Shown: positions 18,432 to 29,454 of the stretch, piece after piece
How the letters are laid out: each line of letters opens with the position of its first letter
How positions within the stretch are numbered: position 1 is the first letter of the stretch
Assembly: GCA_036186865.1 (NCBI GenBank)
Contig: AP025062.1
Coordinates: forward strand, 5,365,871 to 5,429,870
From: Eustoma russellianum
Lineage: Eukaryota; Streptophyta; Magnoliopsida; Gentianales; Gentianaceae
Direction: 5' to 3'
DNA: 64,000 nucleotides
The notes under the pieces: generated by a model
What the model was told of the DNA's origin: nothing
Databases searched by the model: none
What the model saw: the letters and a program-made list of their open reading frames with translations, nothing else
Made by a program: the position numbers and the translations under genes

Positions 18432-20400
18432 CTGATGGCTAGTGAGGGTTTTCCGACTCGATCTACACATGACATGTCAGGAGAGTTTGATAGGTTCCTC
18501 TCTCAGCATGAGCAGCTTGGGGTTGGTTTCGACCGCAGCTCTTGCTGCGGACGCAAACCTTTTAGGGTCTGCCGAGAGGTCCGCACCCCCCCGATCTACG
18601 CCGCCACCCACACCCACCGGTTCAGCACCTCATCCGGCGTCTGATGCGGCATCGGACGAGGGTGTCATACAAGGGCGTCGTGCCCTCCCTTGGTCATATG
18701 ATACCCATACGTAAGTAATAATTTATTTTTTTAACACGTTTTCAAATATATTTTACGCGTTATTTTTCTTAACAACTTCACCTCTTTCAGGTTTACACCG
18801 GACTCGGGCCAGATTTCCGGTTGCATCACTCGGTCCTTCCACCCTGAGGCAGGACCCAACTGGATACCGCTGGTCCGGTGTCACCATGCAGACACGTAGA
18901 TTCTACTGGGATGAGTTTCAGGTATTCAAATTTGGTGAATTTCACTTTTTGATACGTAATCGATCATTACTTTTCTAACCACGTTTTTACTTTTCCTCCG
19001 TACAATAATTGTAGAAGGCGTACAGCTGGCCAGCTGACATCGCCCATGACGTGGAGCAGGCCTGGCGGCATAGGGCCGCCACACGCTACAGGGACTTCAT
19101 CAACTCGCACAAGACCAAGTGGGAGCGTGACCCCCAATTATGCCAGGCCTGCCTACATATCCGAGGCCACCTGGGCAGGGTGGATAGCAGGTTGGATGGA
19201 CCCTGCTACCCAAGCCCGCAGCGTCCGGAACGCGCGAACCGGCGCAGCGGCAATGTACAGGGCCCAACACCTGCCACACACTCAGGTGGGTCGGTTCCCA
19301 CGCCACCACGATGCGTTCTATGGTAAGTATTTAATATTTGATTATTTAGATTCATTGATTTCATTGAATTATTTAGATTTATTGACTTAAGTGGATTATT
19401 TACATTCATTGACTTAAGTGGATTATTTATATTCATTGATTTCTTATGTTGCGCTGTTGTTTTTTTGGTATTCGTATATGGTTAATTTAAGTAGTATATG
19501 TGTTCATTTGCCTTTTTTTTTTATTTTTGCTTTGACTTGGGAGAGGCCTTTAAGGCCGGGATACCTCCAATAAACGAATAGGTCATGCCGAAATTTTTAA
19601 ATTATGGATTTCACTGACATATTTTATTTCATTCTTTCAGCAGAAGGAGACGGGGGAGTGGCCAGCCTCCTACGATCTCTTCTACAAGACGCATCGTAAG
19701 AAAGCCTCCGACGGAACGGAGGACTGGATCACGGCGAAGGCGCACGACATCGTTGTAAGTAGACTACGATATCATTTGTTTTTTTCCTTAGTTTGTTTTA
19801 TTGCTAAACCCTAAACCCTAACAATTCTTATTCTCATTTCAGGACGATTACAACAGACTACTCGCACTTAGGGGAGAAGAGGCCGACAAGAACCGCGCTT
19901 ATTGGGATGCGGTTCGGACCGTCGGCCCTCAGAATAAGAAGAAGAGGGAGGTGTACGGGGTCGGATCAGCAGCGCCGCGATTCTTTCCCGAAGTTCTGCA
20001 TGCAGGTGCTTCCTCTGAGGCCATCACCTCCGCGCCTTCTACGGCCCCAGAGAGTCTTTCGCGCCTGGAATTAGAGCATGCGGCGCTGCAGCATGAGGTG
20101 GAGACCATCAGGGCGCAGCATGAGGAGAGCGTACGAGCACTGCGGTCGCATCTGACTCAGACCCAGCAGGAGCAGCAGCAGTCGCTTCCAGCAGGCGATT
20201 CCAGCAGGTGGTTGAGCATACGCAGCAGTAGACCGATGCAGGTGCAGCAGCAGACGATGCAGTTGCAGCAGCAGACGAACCAGCAAATCTCGCAGCTAGT
20301 GCATCTCATCATCTCTATGATTTCCAGCTCCTCGCAGCCTCAGCCTCCCCCTGATGGTCACACTTCTCCGCATGATCCCCCTCCATCTTCCTCTGCATAG
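18432..20400 (+). pseudogene. TNPA-like protein (plant transposase Ptta/En/Spm family), broken
   Basis: Segments separated by apparent introns: 18432-18712 (MASEGFPTRSTHDMSG; a frameshift near 18525 leads to PPPTPTGSAPHPASDAASDE), 18791-18919 (FTPDSGQISGCI ... frameshift ... RRFYWDEFQ), 19016-19322 (KAYSWPADIAHDVEQAWRHR ... KTKWERD, frameshift, YISEATWAGWIAGWMDP), 19641-19754 (EWPASYDLFYKTHRKK) and 19843-20400. The core is Transposase_24 (Ptta/En/Spm); the conserved YDLF-x-KTHRKK segment is present. The last segment is a long coiled coil (LSRLELEHAALQHEVETIRA) followed by Gln-rich repeats and a Pro/Ser tail, stop at 20398-20400. Such proteins bind subterminal repeats and regulate CACTA transposition and promoter activity (known for En/Spm TNPA). 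At least three frameshifts. Confidence 0.8.
19549..19605 (+). repeat. Intronic repeat unit 2 in the TNPA-like gene
   Basis: Second copy of the unit at 18250-18312, again inside an intron and on the same strand. Confidence 0.75.
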
Positions 20401-20700
20401 TATTTCATTTTTTGATTTTTCGTACAGTCTATTTCGTTTATTGTATTGATATATTCTTTGTACTTTTATATTTTATATGACATTTATACGGATTCTATTT
20501 TGTTTGTGTTGTTACGAACTTCAATACGCAAGTACTGTATTTCGGTATAACATTCGTACAAATGATTTAATATACAACATATTTTTATTATTATAAAAAT
20601 TAATAATAAAAAAACTATTTAATTAATAATATATTGTATTATTTATAAATTAAAAATATTATATTTAATATTTAATATTAATTAATATTAAATATAAATT
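20401..20700. other. CACTA 3' region, very AT-rich
   Basis: Positions 20560-20700 consist almost entirely of A and T, with short palindromes such as TTAATATTAATTAATATTAA. No gene. Confidence 0.6.
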
Positions 20701-20704
20701 ATAA

Positions 20705-21092
20705 AATAGCGACGAACCTGCGACGAAAACGAAATGTCGTAGACCGGAAATAAAAAAATCAAAAATTTAAAAATAGGCGACGAAAAAATATACCGACGAA
20801 ACTTTGCCGACGAAATAATATGTCGCAGAAAGGAATAAAAAAAATAAAAAATTATAAAATAGCGACGAAAACATACAACCGACGAAACAACGACGGCAGT
20901 AACGTAAACTGGTACTGACAGTTTTTCATCGCAATTGTGCGACGCAACACCGACGAAATTTTTTCCGTCCCATATAGCGACGCTTCACCGACGAAATTCA
21001 CTTTGCGACAAGCCGTATCGCGACCAACTTTTTTCGTCGCTAAATGTCCTGTAACGACGACATAGCGACGACTTTTGTCTGTCGCTATATGT
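20705..21092. repeat. CACTA right subterminal repeat block
   Basis: GCGACGA, ACCGACGAAA and TCGTCGCTA motifs in both orientations up to the right terminus, mirroring 11605-12015. Confidence 0.85.
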
Positions 21093-21108
21093 TTTTTTTT
21101 TTGTGGTG

Positions 21109-21527
21109 CATTTAGATAGTGCAAAATGTTATTTTTTTTACTCCTTTTGTATAAGAGGTATGAAGAAGGGTAAGTAAGAATTAGTATGATTTTTTCGAAC
21201 TTCTGTTCTGGATTAAGCTTTGTACTGGAATGATTTGGAAGTTTGGGTCGGAATGATCGACTATGATGTTGTTGCATTCCAAAATTGTGGTGATTAGATT
21301 TTCATATGCTTATCAATCTTTCTGTTTCCACTCAACTTTTTCCCATATGGGTTTCTTCCTTTCTCGCTTTAATTTGTCTCTCACCGGTGACTAAAAGGTA
21401 AAATAAACCACATGTAACCGGTAACTAAAACGTAGTAAAATAAACCATCGCTCGCAGTATCATATGTTTAAACCTCATCAGTTTTGTCGGTGTTTGCGAC
21501 ACTTCTCTCTCCTTTATATCATTATGT
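21109..21527. other. Intergenic, nothing recognised
   Basis: Unique-looking sequence after the CACTA target duplication. No gene seen. Confidence 0.45.
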
Positions 21528-22855
21528 TTCTAAATGACAAATTTCAAAAAATATTATAGTTTTAAAAGTCAAAATATGGTAAAATTTCTAAAATATACGA
21601 CTCATTGTGAGTGCCGTCTTAAATGACCTTAGATGACACAACCAATTCCGCAAGAATCAACTTTGGATGACACTGACAGTTGCGTTTGGAAGGTAAGTGT
21701 TTTCAGGAGCAAAAACGTTGTTTTTGGGGACATAAAACCATCCAGGCACAGGACAACATTGGTAGGCACGCCTAAGGCGTAGACGGCACTGTCAAGTGCG
21801 TCCTGAGTCTTGGACGGTATTGTGAAAGCAGTCCTAGGGTGAATTTATCAAACCCTAACCCTAAGCTCAACATAATCCTAAACTATAACCCTAACCAATC
21901 ACTAACACTAACTCAAACCCTAATCCTAACCCTATCCTAATCTAACCTTAACCCTAACTCTAACCATAAACCAACCCTAACCTAACCATAAACCATAATT
22001 CTAATATATCTCTAATCCTATCTCTTACCTTAATTCAAACCCTAACTCTAACTCTAACCTTACCATAACCATAAAACATAACTCTAACCTATCGCTACTC
22101 AAACTCTAACCGTAACTCAAATTCTAACATAACTCTAAACCATAACCTAACATATCTCTAACCCTAATCCTAACCCTAACCCTAAACATAACACTTACCT
22201 ACCTCTAACCCTAACCCTAACCCTAATCCTAACCCCAACCTAACCTAACCTAACCCTAAACCATAACACTAATCTATCTCTAACCCCACTCAAACACTAA
22301 CTATAACCCTAAACCTAACTGTACCCGGACCTTAATCTAACCTGTCCTAACTCGAACACAAATCTAACTCAACCTTGAGGCCTAACATAATCCTAACCCT
22401 AAGCCTTAGGAATTATCTATGTTTGTGGAAAAGACTCAATGAAGAAATCATTACATAGACCGGACGAGAATATAAAATTTAAATTATTCTTATAGTTACG
22501 CTCCCTTGATTTAAGGGGTTTATATAACACCGAGTAATTTGGGTATTTTGCACTCGACTTGTCAAATCTATCAAACTTTGAATTGTTGATGTTTGCCATC
22601 CAAGACATAGAGCAGGATACACTTGACATTGTCGTCCAAATCTTGGATAAATCTGTCACTGTCGTCTTGGGCCTAGATAGTTTTACATCCTCAAACAGCT
22701 TTTTCTAACTCCCGAAAATCACTTACCCCGTTGGACGCAATTGACAGTGTCGTCCAAGAGTATTCTTGAATTCAACTGGCAGTTCTGTCCCAAGTGTGCC
22801 TTTTTTTTTTTCTAAACTATAATATTTTTTTTTTAAAATTTCTCGTTTCTAAATG
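21528..22855. mobile_element. Long inverted repeat element enclosing telomere-like DNA
   Basis: The left arm (about 21528-21840) and right arm (about 22550-22855) are diverged inverted copies. Paired landmarks are TTTCTAAATGACAAATTTC, AATATTATAGTTT, the TTGGATGACACTGACAGTTGC block and GTAAGTG next to it. Arms contain several GACGGCACTGTCAAGTGCGTCC-like units. The core holds degenerate CCCTAA repeats. No coding sequence. I cannot place exact termini or a target duplication, so the superfamily is unclear. Confidence 0.6.
21840..22410. repeat. Degenerate interstitial telomere-like repeats
   Basis: About 570 bp built of CCCTAA/AACCCTAA-like units with many variants (AACTCTAACC, AACCATAAACC, TATCTCTAACC). 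Plant telomeres are CCCTAAA. The units are strand-consistent but poorly phased, so this is old or amplified sequence rather than a fresh telomere scar. Confidence 0.85.
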
Positions 22856-22984
22856 CTTTCCACTTTAACGTGACAATACTTTCCAGGTTAATGGTGATAG
22901 TGATATGTATGAAAGAAAAAAGAAGTTAATCTCTATGTTCCTAACCATTGAAAGGAACAGAAGATAAGAGTGGATAGTGAATTC
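22856..22984. other. Short intergenic spacer ending in the M1 MITE target copy
   Basis: No gene. It ends with the left copy (22976-22984) of the target duplication of the next MITE. Confidence 0.5.
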
Positions 22985-23167
22985 GGAATGGGATCCTCTA
23001 ACCCCTTTTTTTCCTCACCCCCTTGTGACCGCTTGACACGTGGCAGTCAGGGGGTGGTGAGGCTAGATGCGTGTGATCCGCATCTAGCCTCACCACCTCT
23101 CCTGACTGCTACGTGTCGCGCGATCCTTTGTTACCGCCCATGTGGGACTGTCAGGGGATCCTATCCC
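22985..23167. mobile_element. Mutator-type MITE, family M1, copy 1
   Basis: 183 bp flanked by a perfect 9-bp duplication AGTGAATTC (22976-22984, 23168-23176). Ends GGAATGGGATCC / GGATCCTATCCC. The centre folds as GAGGCTAGATGCG...CGCATCTAGCCTC, and each arm carries a CACGTG-type core (GACACGTGGCAG and CTACGTGTC). Relatives: 38716, 52009 and 52361. Confidence 0.88.
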
Positions 23168-24449
23168 AGTGAATTCCGTTCAGCAAATGCAGAGTCATAG
23201 CCTTAGGAATGACAGGTTCTAAGTGGGACAAATCTTAACAATCATGACCATGAGATTTTTCTTCTTCTGGTTACATTGTTAACTCGAATAAATCTATGTC
23301 CTGGAAGTATAATTAGGTGTTGTCTACCTCAAATTTCAGCAATTTTTGAGATTTTCTCACCGAAATCCCTTACAGTAATTTCTATTGCATTGTTTATATT
23401 TCTAACCTAGGCGTGCCAAGAAAAATTAAAAATTAAAATTCTGACCCCTTGACCTATGGCATTAAACATTAATTGATCCAAATAGAGAGGGAAAGAAATA
23501 TATACAATATTCATAAATCGTCTAATGTCGCCTCATTCAGAATATATTACTTGGGTAGGGAACTTTACCCCCGCCCCCTCGGCGGATGAAGGTGTGAAAT
23601 TATGTATACTTTTGTAAAGTAATCACTTGTGTACCATTTTTTTTTTAAAAAAAAATTAGGGAGGGGAATGGAACTCAAGACACGAGAATGGGATAAATGC
23701 TACTCAACTGCTAGACCTAAAGATTTTTTGCTACTTGTGTACCATTGATGTATAAGGTATACCGTTTAAAGACTATGAAAAAACAGAGTGCATATTATAA
23801 AATTTTAGCTAGTCCCACCGGTTTGACACCACACGCACACATGTATACACACATATATATGTATGTATGACAATATTTTAAAACGACGAGAATACAGTTT
23901 TTTTAATATCTTAGTTATTTGTATATAAGCTTCATGAAAGATTATAAATGTCATGGATGAAAAGAAAAGTGTGATATGTTGATGAATAAGAGAAAACGTG
24001 TTCGTCTATGTACCAAGAGGGTATATTTATGGCAAGATGAAATAACATTATTCAAAATATATATATAAGAATGTGATTGGTACATGTCAAATCTAATGTA
24101 ATATAAGTACGCAGGTAACTAAATATAGAAAGTAGTATATAGAAATTACATCAAAGTGGGACCCCTAATAGAACCTCAGTAGGAAGAGGTCCTGGTCAAG
24201 TAAACTTATCGCCAATTTATTGAAAGGGGACCTGTCTACCATATGTCATGTGGTCATTACTTGTCCAAGTTGAAAGAGAATAAGATACAGGCAAAATTCA
24301 ATCTATGGACTTTATGTCTCCCCAATCATATGTTCAATCAATTTTGCTGTTTGGTATATAGCCTTATTGCCCCTATGGAACCCATAAAATTTAATGACTA
24401 GTAGCAAATAGATAGAGAAATAATTGAATAAGCTCCCAAGACATAATTC
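23168..24449. other. Intergenic, nothing recognised
   Basis: AT-rich, with short simple repeats (ACACACATATATATGTATG at about 23838). No gene or identifiable transposon. Confidence 0.45.
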
Positions 24450-24615
24450 AGTTGTTATTTGGGTTGGAAGTTGCTCTAAGAGGTCAGAGTTCGATTTCGG
24501 AGACATGCACAGTGTGGGTATTTCACTGTTGTCTGGGTCAAAGTCCCAGTTTGCAGTTGACACCTTCTGTTGGTTCCTTGTGTATGACCTCCCCAGTCTA
24601 GGAGGCCGGTGAGCA
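24450..24615 (+). repeat. tRNA-related SINE, family D
   Basis: Contains 'agaggtcagagttcgatttcggagacatgcacagtg' (B-box-like GTTCGATTTC), then 'cccagtttgcagttgacacc', then 'cccagtctaggaggccggtgagca'. Same order as 6415-6900. Confidence 0.6.
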
Positions 24616-25560
24616 ACTTTTCTCCCAGAAATAATGGAATAAACCAAAACTTTTGACGAGATTCCAGAGAAGTGATACTTTGTACTTATTAAAGATTTCA
24701 TTGGGATTATTTTAAAATTAGGTGCCAAAATAAGATTTTGTTTATTCTATGGGGTGGACACACTTCCACTTTGTTTTATCATATAAAATTTCATCCTGTA
24801 GTAGATTTTTCGTCTAGTCTTTGTTGGAGGAAAATTTGTAATGTGGAAATGAGTTTGTCCAAAGTGGGTGAACAACATATTTTGAGCTTAATTATGATTA
24901 GTTTTCATTAATCAAAAATGAAAACTAATGAATCTTAAATTATCTACGTAATGAGTATATGATTTTAGGCTTTTGAATCACTCAATTTTAATACCGGGTG
25001 AATGAGAAATTAATGCTTAAAGTAGGAATAAAAATTGGATGCAAATTGGAAAATTAGTGATGTGGCTTCATGAGAAGAAGACACATCACCTTTTTGCAAA
25101 TATACCATATTGGCAAATTGAAAGGAAAATGTCACTAAATATAGTGCTACGAGAGGCACTTTAGATGTGTCCTAAGGGCAAGAGAATTTTTTACAGGAGG
25201 GAAGACGCACATGGCTACTACACACATGCCGCCGCCGACCGCCTGCCTGCCCGGCCGGCCAGCTCGGCTCGGCTCGTGCTCGGGCTTGTGGCTCATGGCT
25301 CATGGCTCGTCCACCCGGTTCTTATCTTTTTGGATAAATTTTCTTTTAAATTTTTCCAGAAAATAAGTTACCAGATCCTACGGTTATGATTTAATCCTAC
25401 GATCTAACGGCTCGGATTAAGCTGACAGTTTCAGTTGACTAATTCCTACCAGTCGTGGGTTACTGGCCGATCAGAGGCAGTCGTGGGGTGCGTGGTGAAC
25501 ATGGAGGTTACTGGCCGATCAGTGCGGTCGTGGGTTGCCGTAACCTCCAAGATTTCCCTC

Positions 25561-25569
25561 TATAAATGG
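25561..25569 (+). promoter_or_regulatory. TATA box in the solo LTR
   Basis: CTCTATAAATGGAGG; fits the U3/R promoter position of a plant LTR. Confidence 0.6.
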
Positions 25570-25854
25570 AGGCAGTGCTCTGGTTCTAATGTACACTGAA
25601 ATTTTTCTTCTCTTCTCCTGTTGCATACGAGCATTCTGCATAAACTATTGCTGCATACTGCATACACTGCTGTTGCATTTCATCAATCCGAGAAGTCAGA
25701 ACACTTGTTAGGTTCGTGGAGTTCTTACGTAGTAGTCCACTCGTTGGAACTGTTAGACGTTGTATACTGGGAGACGTTTGCGATTTCCGGTTGAGCACAG
25801 TATACCAGAGCAATTCGTCTTAAGGACAGAGTCCTGGACTCGCCTCGGTTTGCA

Positions 25855-26267
25855 TGTTGATCTCTTCTCGGTGTTGAGCCCTTTTCTGTGGTTGAGCTCT
25901 TCCCTGTGTTAAGCTCTTCTCTGTGTTGAGTTCATCTATGTGTGGAGCTCATCCCTGTTTGAGCTCTTCCCTGTGTTGAGCTCTTCTCTGTGTTGAGCTC
26001 ATCTCTGTGCTGAGCTCATCCCTTTGTTGAGCTCTTCCCTGTTTGAGCTCTTCCATGTGTTGAGCACATCTCTGTGTTGAGCTCTTCTATGCGTTGATCT
26101 CATCTCTGTGTTGAGCTCTTTCCTGTGTTGAGTTCTTCTCTGTGCTGAGCTCTTCTTTTGTTGAGCTCAGCTCTTCCTGCGCTGAGCTCTGCTTTTCCTG
26201 TGCTGGGTTCATCTCATCCCTGTGCTGACCTCAGCTCTTTCCTGTGATGAGCTCTGCTCATCCTTGT
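25855..26267 (+). repeat. 17-bp minisatellite GTTGAGCTCTTCCCTGT inside the solo LTR
   Basis: About two dozen imperfect units with a 17-bp period, some lengthened to 21-22 bp near the 3' end by extra CTC/TCAGCTC steps. It lies downstream of the LTR TATA box, so it would be transcribed as R/U5. Confidence 0.88.
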
Positions 26268-26329
26268 GCTATACAAATGTCAGTTTCGTTCTCTAATAAA
26301 TCTGAGTTTGTATACGTTACAACAGTCTT

Positions 26330-26984
26330 ATCAATACAGTAGCAATTTAAGGCGTCGGCATAGAAATATTTTCATAATATATTCCGAGAGAAAGTTTGAA
26401 TTGGCAAATGAGAAGACTTTGGTGTATCATATTTCCTTGGGGTAATATATGTCAAATCAATGGAAGTTGGACAGGGACGTAAGGATTCTCTCTCACACAC
26501 ATATATATATATATGCGTGTGTGTATATATATATATATATGTATGTATATATATACATACACATATATGTATATATGTTTATAAACATGTGTGCGTGGAA
26601 ATTTCTTGTTTGGGATGATTAACTTTGAGAACTAATGTCACACGCTTTCTACGTAACTAGTCTAACAAGTGCGGATCTTAGACTTTTATACTACACCACT
26701 ACTTTATTTTAAAGAACTTATTCTTTCAGGATATACTGAAGGAAAAAAATATAATTTTTTTAATGTAAATCCACTAGAAAAATAAATATTAAAGTAGGAA
26801 CCACTTTACTTCATGAAACATCATAAATTTCTAACAATTTTCGAGTTTACATTTGGATTTTCCTCTATCGGTATCCTTTCTCTCATATTCATGTCGATTA
26901 TCGACATATAACTACGCTTTCAATTCGTGACCCAAAAAAAAGAAAAAAAAAGAAGAAGAAGGAAAAGATGAAATTCATGACGAC
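26330..26984. other. Intergenic with a TA/TG microsatellite
   Basis: No gene. Positions 26492-26580 are (CA)n-(TA)n-(GT)n-(TA)n simple sequence with palindromic symmetry. Confidence 0.6.
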
Positions 26985-27310
26985 GACAACAACCACGTTA
27001 TCTATTGTTTTAGAGGCTCTTGTTTATGGTGAGATATAAAAGAGTCGGATGTAGAGTTAAGAACGCATTCTTCCTTGACTTTTGAATATGATGGAATAAA
27101 ATAAAATGACTCACTAAATAGGTTGTGCTTTTTATATTGTGAAGTAACAGTGATCGACACAGCTTGAATCAATTTTCGTTATGGATCATCGGAAAACAAA
27201 TCATGTGTGTTTCTAACATATAGGTATGGTTGCGTACATTCGACTCCCATACCCTGCTATAGACAGTAGCCTTTAAGGCAATGGAGTAATGTTGTTGCTG
27301 TATATGATTT
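26985..27310 (+). repeat. TTG-tailed SINE-like family B, two abutting pieces
   Basis: 26985-27060 is a minus-strand fragment ('ctattgttttagaggctcttgtttatgg'). 27075-27305 is a nearly full plus-strand copy, from 'gacttttgaatatgatggaataaaataaaatgactcacta' through 'gatcgacacagcttgaatcaatttt' to the 'aatgttgttgctgta' tail. Confidence 0.65.
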
Positions 27311-27369
27311 ACTATGCGGAATCCTCCATTGATTATCGTAAAGTGTAAAGTCAAACTTCTTCTCTTACT

Positions 27370-27515
27370 ATCTATAAGAGTGTCACTGCCGCTAGGCTGA
27401 ACGCTTGGTTTGCATAGAGATACTTTATGTATGTCACTGCGTAAGTCTTCACCCAACTTACGAGACCGCTGGACTCCTAATTTGCATCGTCTATAATGAT
27501 CTTTAAGGCTGTGAC
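27370..27515 (+). repeat. SINE family D, 3' part
   Basis: 'cactgccgctaggctgaacgcttggtttgcat' and 'gagaccgctggactcctaatttgcatcg' match the body of the repeat at 6598-6900. Confidence 0.55.
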
Positions 27516-28029
27516 GATGGAGGCTTTCAAAGCAGAGTATGTCTTTTTCTCCAAGAGTGTAATTTTAAGACTAAAATTTAAGGTACGCTTTAATACATAG
27601 GTGTCAAATTAAAGCAACTATTCAAACGACAGAATAATTATCGGTTAGTAAGCCTAATGCTGATAGTTCTAAGTCTAGCGTTGTTAATGTATTTTAATAT
27701 TAGTATATTAATTGTAAGTTGGACCACAAGAGCATTTCTTTAGTTCCTTTAATTTTGAGGAACGACCTTAAACTATACACGAAACAGAAAAACGTACGTA
27801 ATGTATGTTTTCATAAATAGGGTTTTCATACCCTATATATACATTTTCTCGGCAAAAACTTTTCTATATGGGGTATTTGAATTTCAAATTGTTTCTTATA
27901 TTTTAAGAAGCGAGCTCTTTTTTTCTCAAAGAAATGATCTTTGTATTAACGTTATAATGTCCAAAATTTACATCAGAAGTACACAAAAATAAATACATCA
28001 AAAAACATCAGTTTCAATAACACTATGTT
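27516..28029. other. Intergenic, nothing recognised
   Basis: AT-rich sequence without gene features. Confidence 0.45.
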
Positions 28030-28310
28030 GACACCCAAACGCTATGTATTCCATGATCCGTATCCGACGAGCAATGTCGTTATATACAGCCACAGGCAGT
28101 GGAAGACGAACAACATTTCTATGCATAAGTTGATTACGCCAATACCATATATTGTATAAAACTGTACAGATAATATAACGCCATTCGCCATAGATATCAG
28201 GCTTTTGTCAAGACTCATGCAAATTTATATTCATCCACTTATTAACCTTATGAGAGTGATGGAACAATGTACATACATTCGGATGGTGAGTTGACTTCCT
28301 GTTATAAGCA
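28030..28310 (-). pseudogene. LINE remnant, end of the RT-derived ORF
   Basis: The minus strand between about 28200 and 28030 is open and reads YGEWRYIICTVLYNIWYWRN, then RRIRIMEYIAFGCQ. The W-x-YIICTVLYNIWYWRN block followed by a basic helix resembles the tail after the zinc-binding reverse transcriptase domain (zf-RVT) of plant L1-type LINEs. No RT motif is nearby and no start codon. It could also be a chance open frame. Confidence 0.4.
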
Positions 28311-28448
28311 CAATTATCTTGCCTCCATGATATTCTGTCTTGCTTGTATATATTCCATTGGTTAAGTACCATTATAATACTACTAATTCATCTATTTTTC
28401 TTTTGTATATTAAAAGCCAATACATACACACACATATATGTGTGTGTG

Positions 28449-28482
<34 letters not shown>

Positions 28483-28691
28483 TGTGCAACTTAGAACTGT
28501 TGCAAACTTTGGTTGGCTAACTTATGCAGCAACATACCACTAATGCCGACATTTCGATTCTACAGCTCTTGAGGGAGAATTAGAGGTAGAAATAAAGGGA
28601 GCCATGTGAACACATGTGGCCCTAAATTGAAACAACACCAAACGTTAGATGACTCATAAATGCAATATCCACAATGCTACAACTCCATATG
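28311..28691. other. Intergenic with a (TATG)n microsatellite
   Basis: Positions 28425-28485 are (ACAC/ATAT) then (ATGT)n simple sequence. No gene. Confidence 0.6.
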
Positions 28692-28889
28692 CGGGTGAGA
28701 TCTGAGGAGGTTGGAAAAAAGGTAAAATATGAGGCCTCCAATCATGTCCCGCCACGTGTAAAAAGATTGTCTTTTTTTTTAAAAAAAATTGAATGTGGTG
28801 GGACCACTGACAATGTTTTTTACACTTGGCGGAACGTGATTGGAGGTCTCATATTTTGCCTCTTTTCCAACCTCCTCAGATCTCACCCC
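28692..28889. mobile_element. Mutator-type MITE, family M2, copy 1
   Basis: 198 bp flanked by a perfect 9-bp duplication CTCCATATG (28683-28691, 28890-28898). TIR CGGGTGAGATCTGAGGAGGTTGG / inverted at the right end. Arms hold GAGGCCTCCAATCATG and a CCGCCACGTGT motif; the loop is T/A-rich. Confidence 0.88.
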
Positions 28890-28939
28890 CTCCATATGAT
28901 TGTTAAAATTTGAACTTACAGCACAGTAATGACACATCA

Positions 28940-29126
28940 GGGATGAGATCACAGCAGGCAAAAAAGGAGGCCAAAAATGAGGCCTCCTATCATAATCTGC
29001 CATGTGTTAAATTTTATAAGGGATTGAAAAAAAATTTTAGTAAATGGCTTTTTTTTAAACACGTGGCGGGTTATGATAGGAGGCCTCATTTTTGGCCTCC
29101 TTTTTTGCCTGCTGTGATCTGATCCG
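28940..29126. mobile_element. Mutator-type MITE, family M2, copy 2
   Basis: A long near-perfect hairpin: the arm GATCACAGCAGGCAAAAAAG, then GAGGCCAAAAATGAGGCCTC, pairs with its inverse ending at about 29126. I could not find a matching target duplication. Same organisation as 28692-28889. Confidence 0.75.
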
Positions 29127-29454
29127 AAATTGACAAAGACCTCAACCTCCATTTCTGCAAAATTCAGCAAAAGGTCTTATCGTTAAGTCTCAAGAGAAGA
29201 AAAATTGTTATAAAAATATAATAATAGTAGTTGAGGATCCATATCAAAATTTAATCATGAGATAAGGTTATATTGGTTTCATGGTCCTCATGGGCCACAA
29301 TGGGAGGCAACATTCATTCTTTCATTTAAAAAAAAATTCAGGTAGACTCTTGAAGTGTCCATTTTTGTGGACTATAGCATGAGGATCCCAAATGGAAACT
29401 TAACAACATAATTTGTTTTTAATCTGTATGGAGTACGTAATAAGATGGAGTCAA

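Larger units (their letters stand above)
11588..21108. mobile_element. CACTA (En/Spm) transposon, about 9.5 kb
   Basis: Terminal inverted repeats CACCAAAAAAG (11588) and, at the right end read inward, CACCACAAAAAAAA (21108), flanked by a perfect 3-bp target duplication CAT (11585-11587, 21109-21111). The terminal CAC and 3-bp duplication are diagnostic of the superfamily. Both subterminal regions carry dense GCGACGA/TCGTCGC motifs. Inside are a TNPD-type transposase gene and a Ptta/En/Spm (TNPA-like) gene on the plus strand, both broken by frameshifts and stops, and two related small genes on the minus strand. The 5' termini are CACCA rather than the commoner CACTA. The copy cannot supply its own transposase but keeps both ends. 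Confidence 0.9.
24822..26324 (+). mobile_element. Solo LTR of an LTR retrotransposon
   Basis: 1503 bp beginning TGTTGGAGG and ending TTACAACA, flanked by a perfect 5-bp duplication GTCTT (24817-24821, 26325-26329). No internal domain is attached, so the element was lost by LTR-LTR recombination. A promoter-like TATAAATGG lies at 25561. A direct repeat 'tactggccgatcag' occurs at about 25462 and 25508. The 3' part is a 17-bp minisatellite. Confidence 0.88.

Noticed and set aside
20852..21277. A 141-residue minus-strand frame at the CACTA right end
   Set aside because: It lies over the GCGACGA block and crosses the transposon terminus and target duplication, so it cannot be a conserved gene.
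21840..22410. A true chromosome end or recent telomere fusion
   Set aside because: The units are degenerate, short and enclosed by inverted arms, with ordinary sequence on both sides.
26492..28485. CRISPR-like regular repeats
   Set aside because: The short repeats here are (TA)n, (GT)n and (ATGT)n microsatellites without spacers, in a plant nuclear genome.
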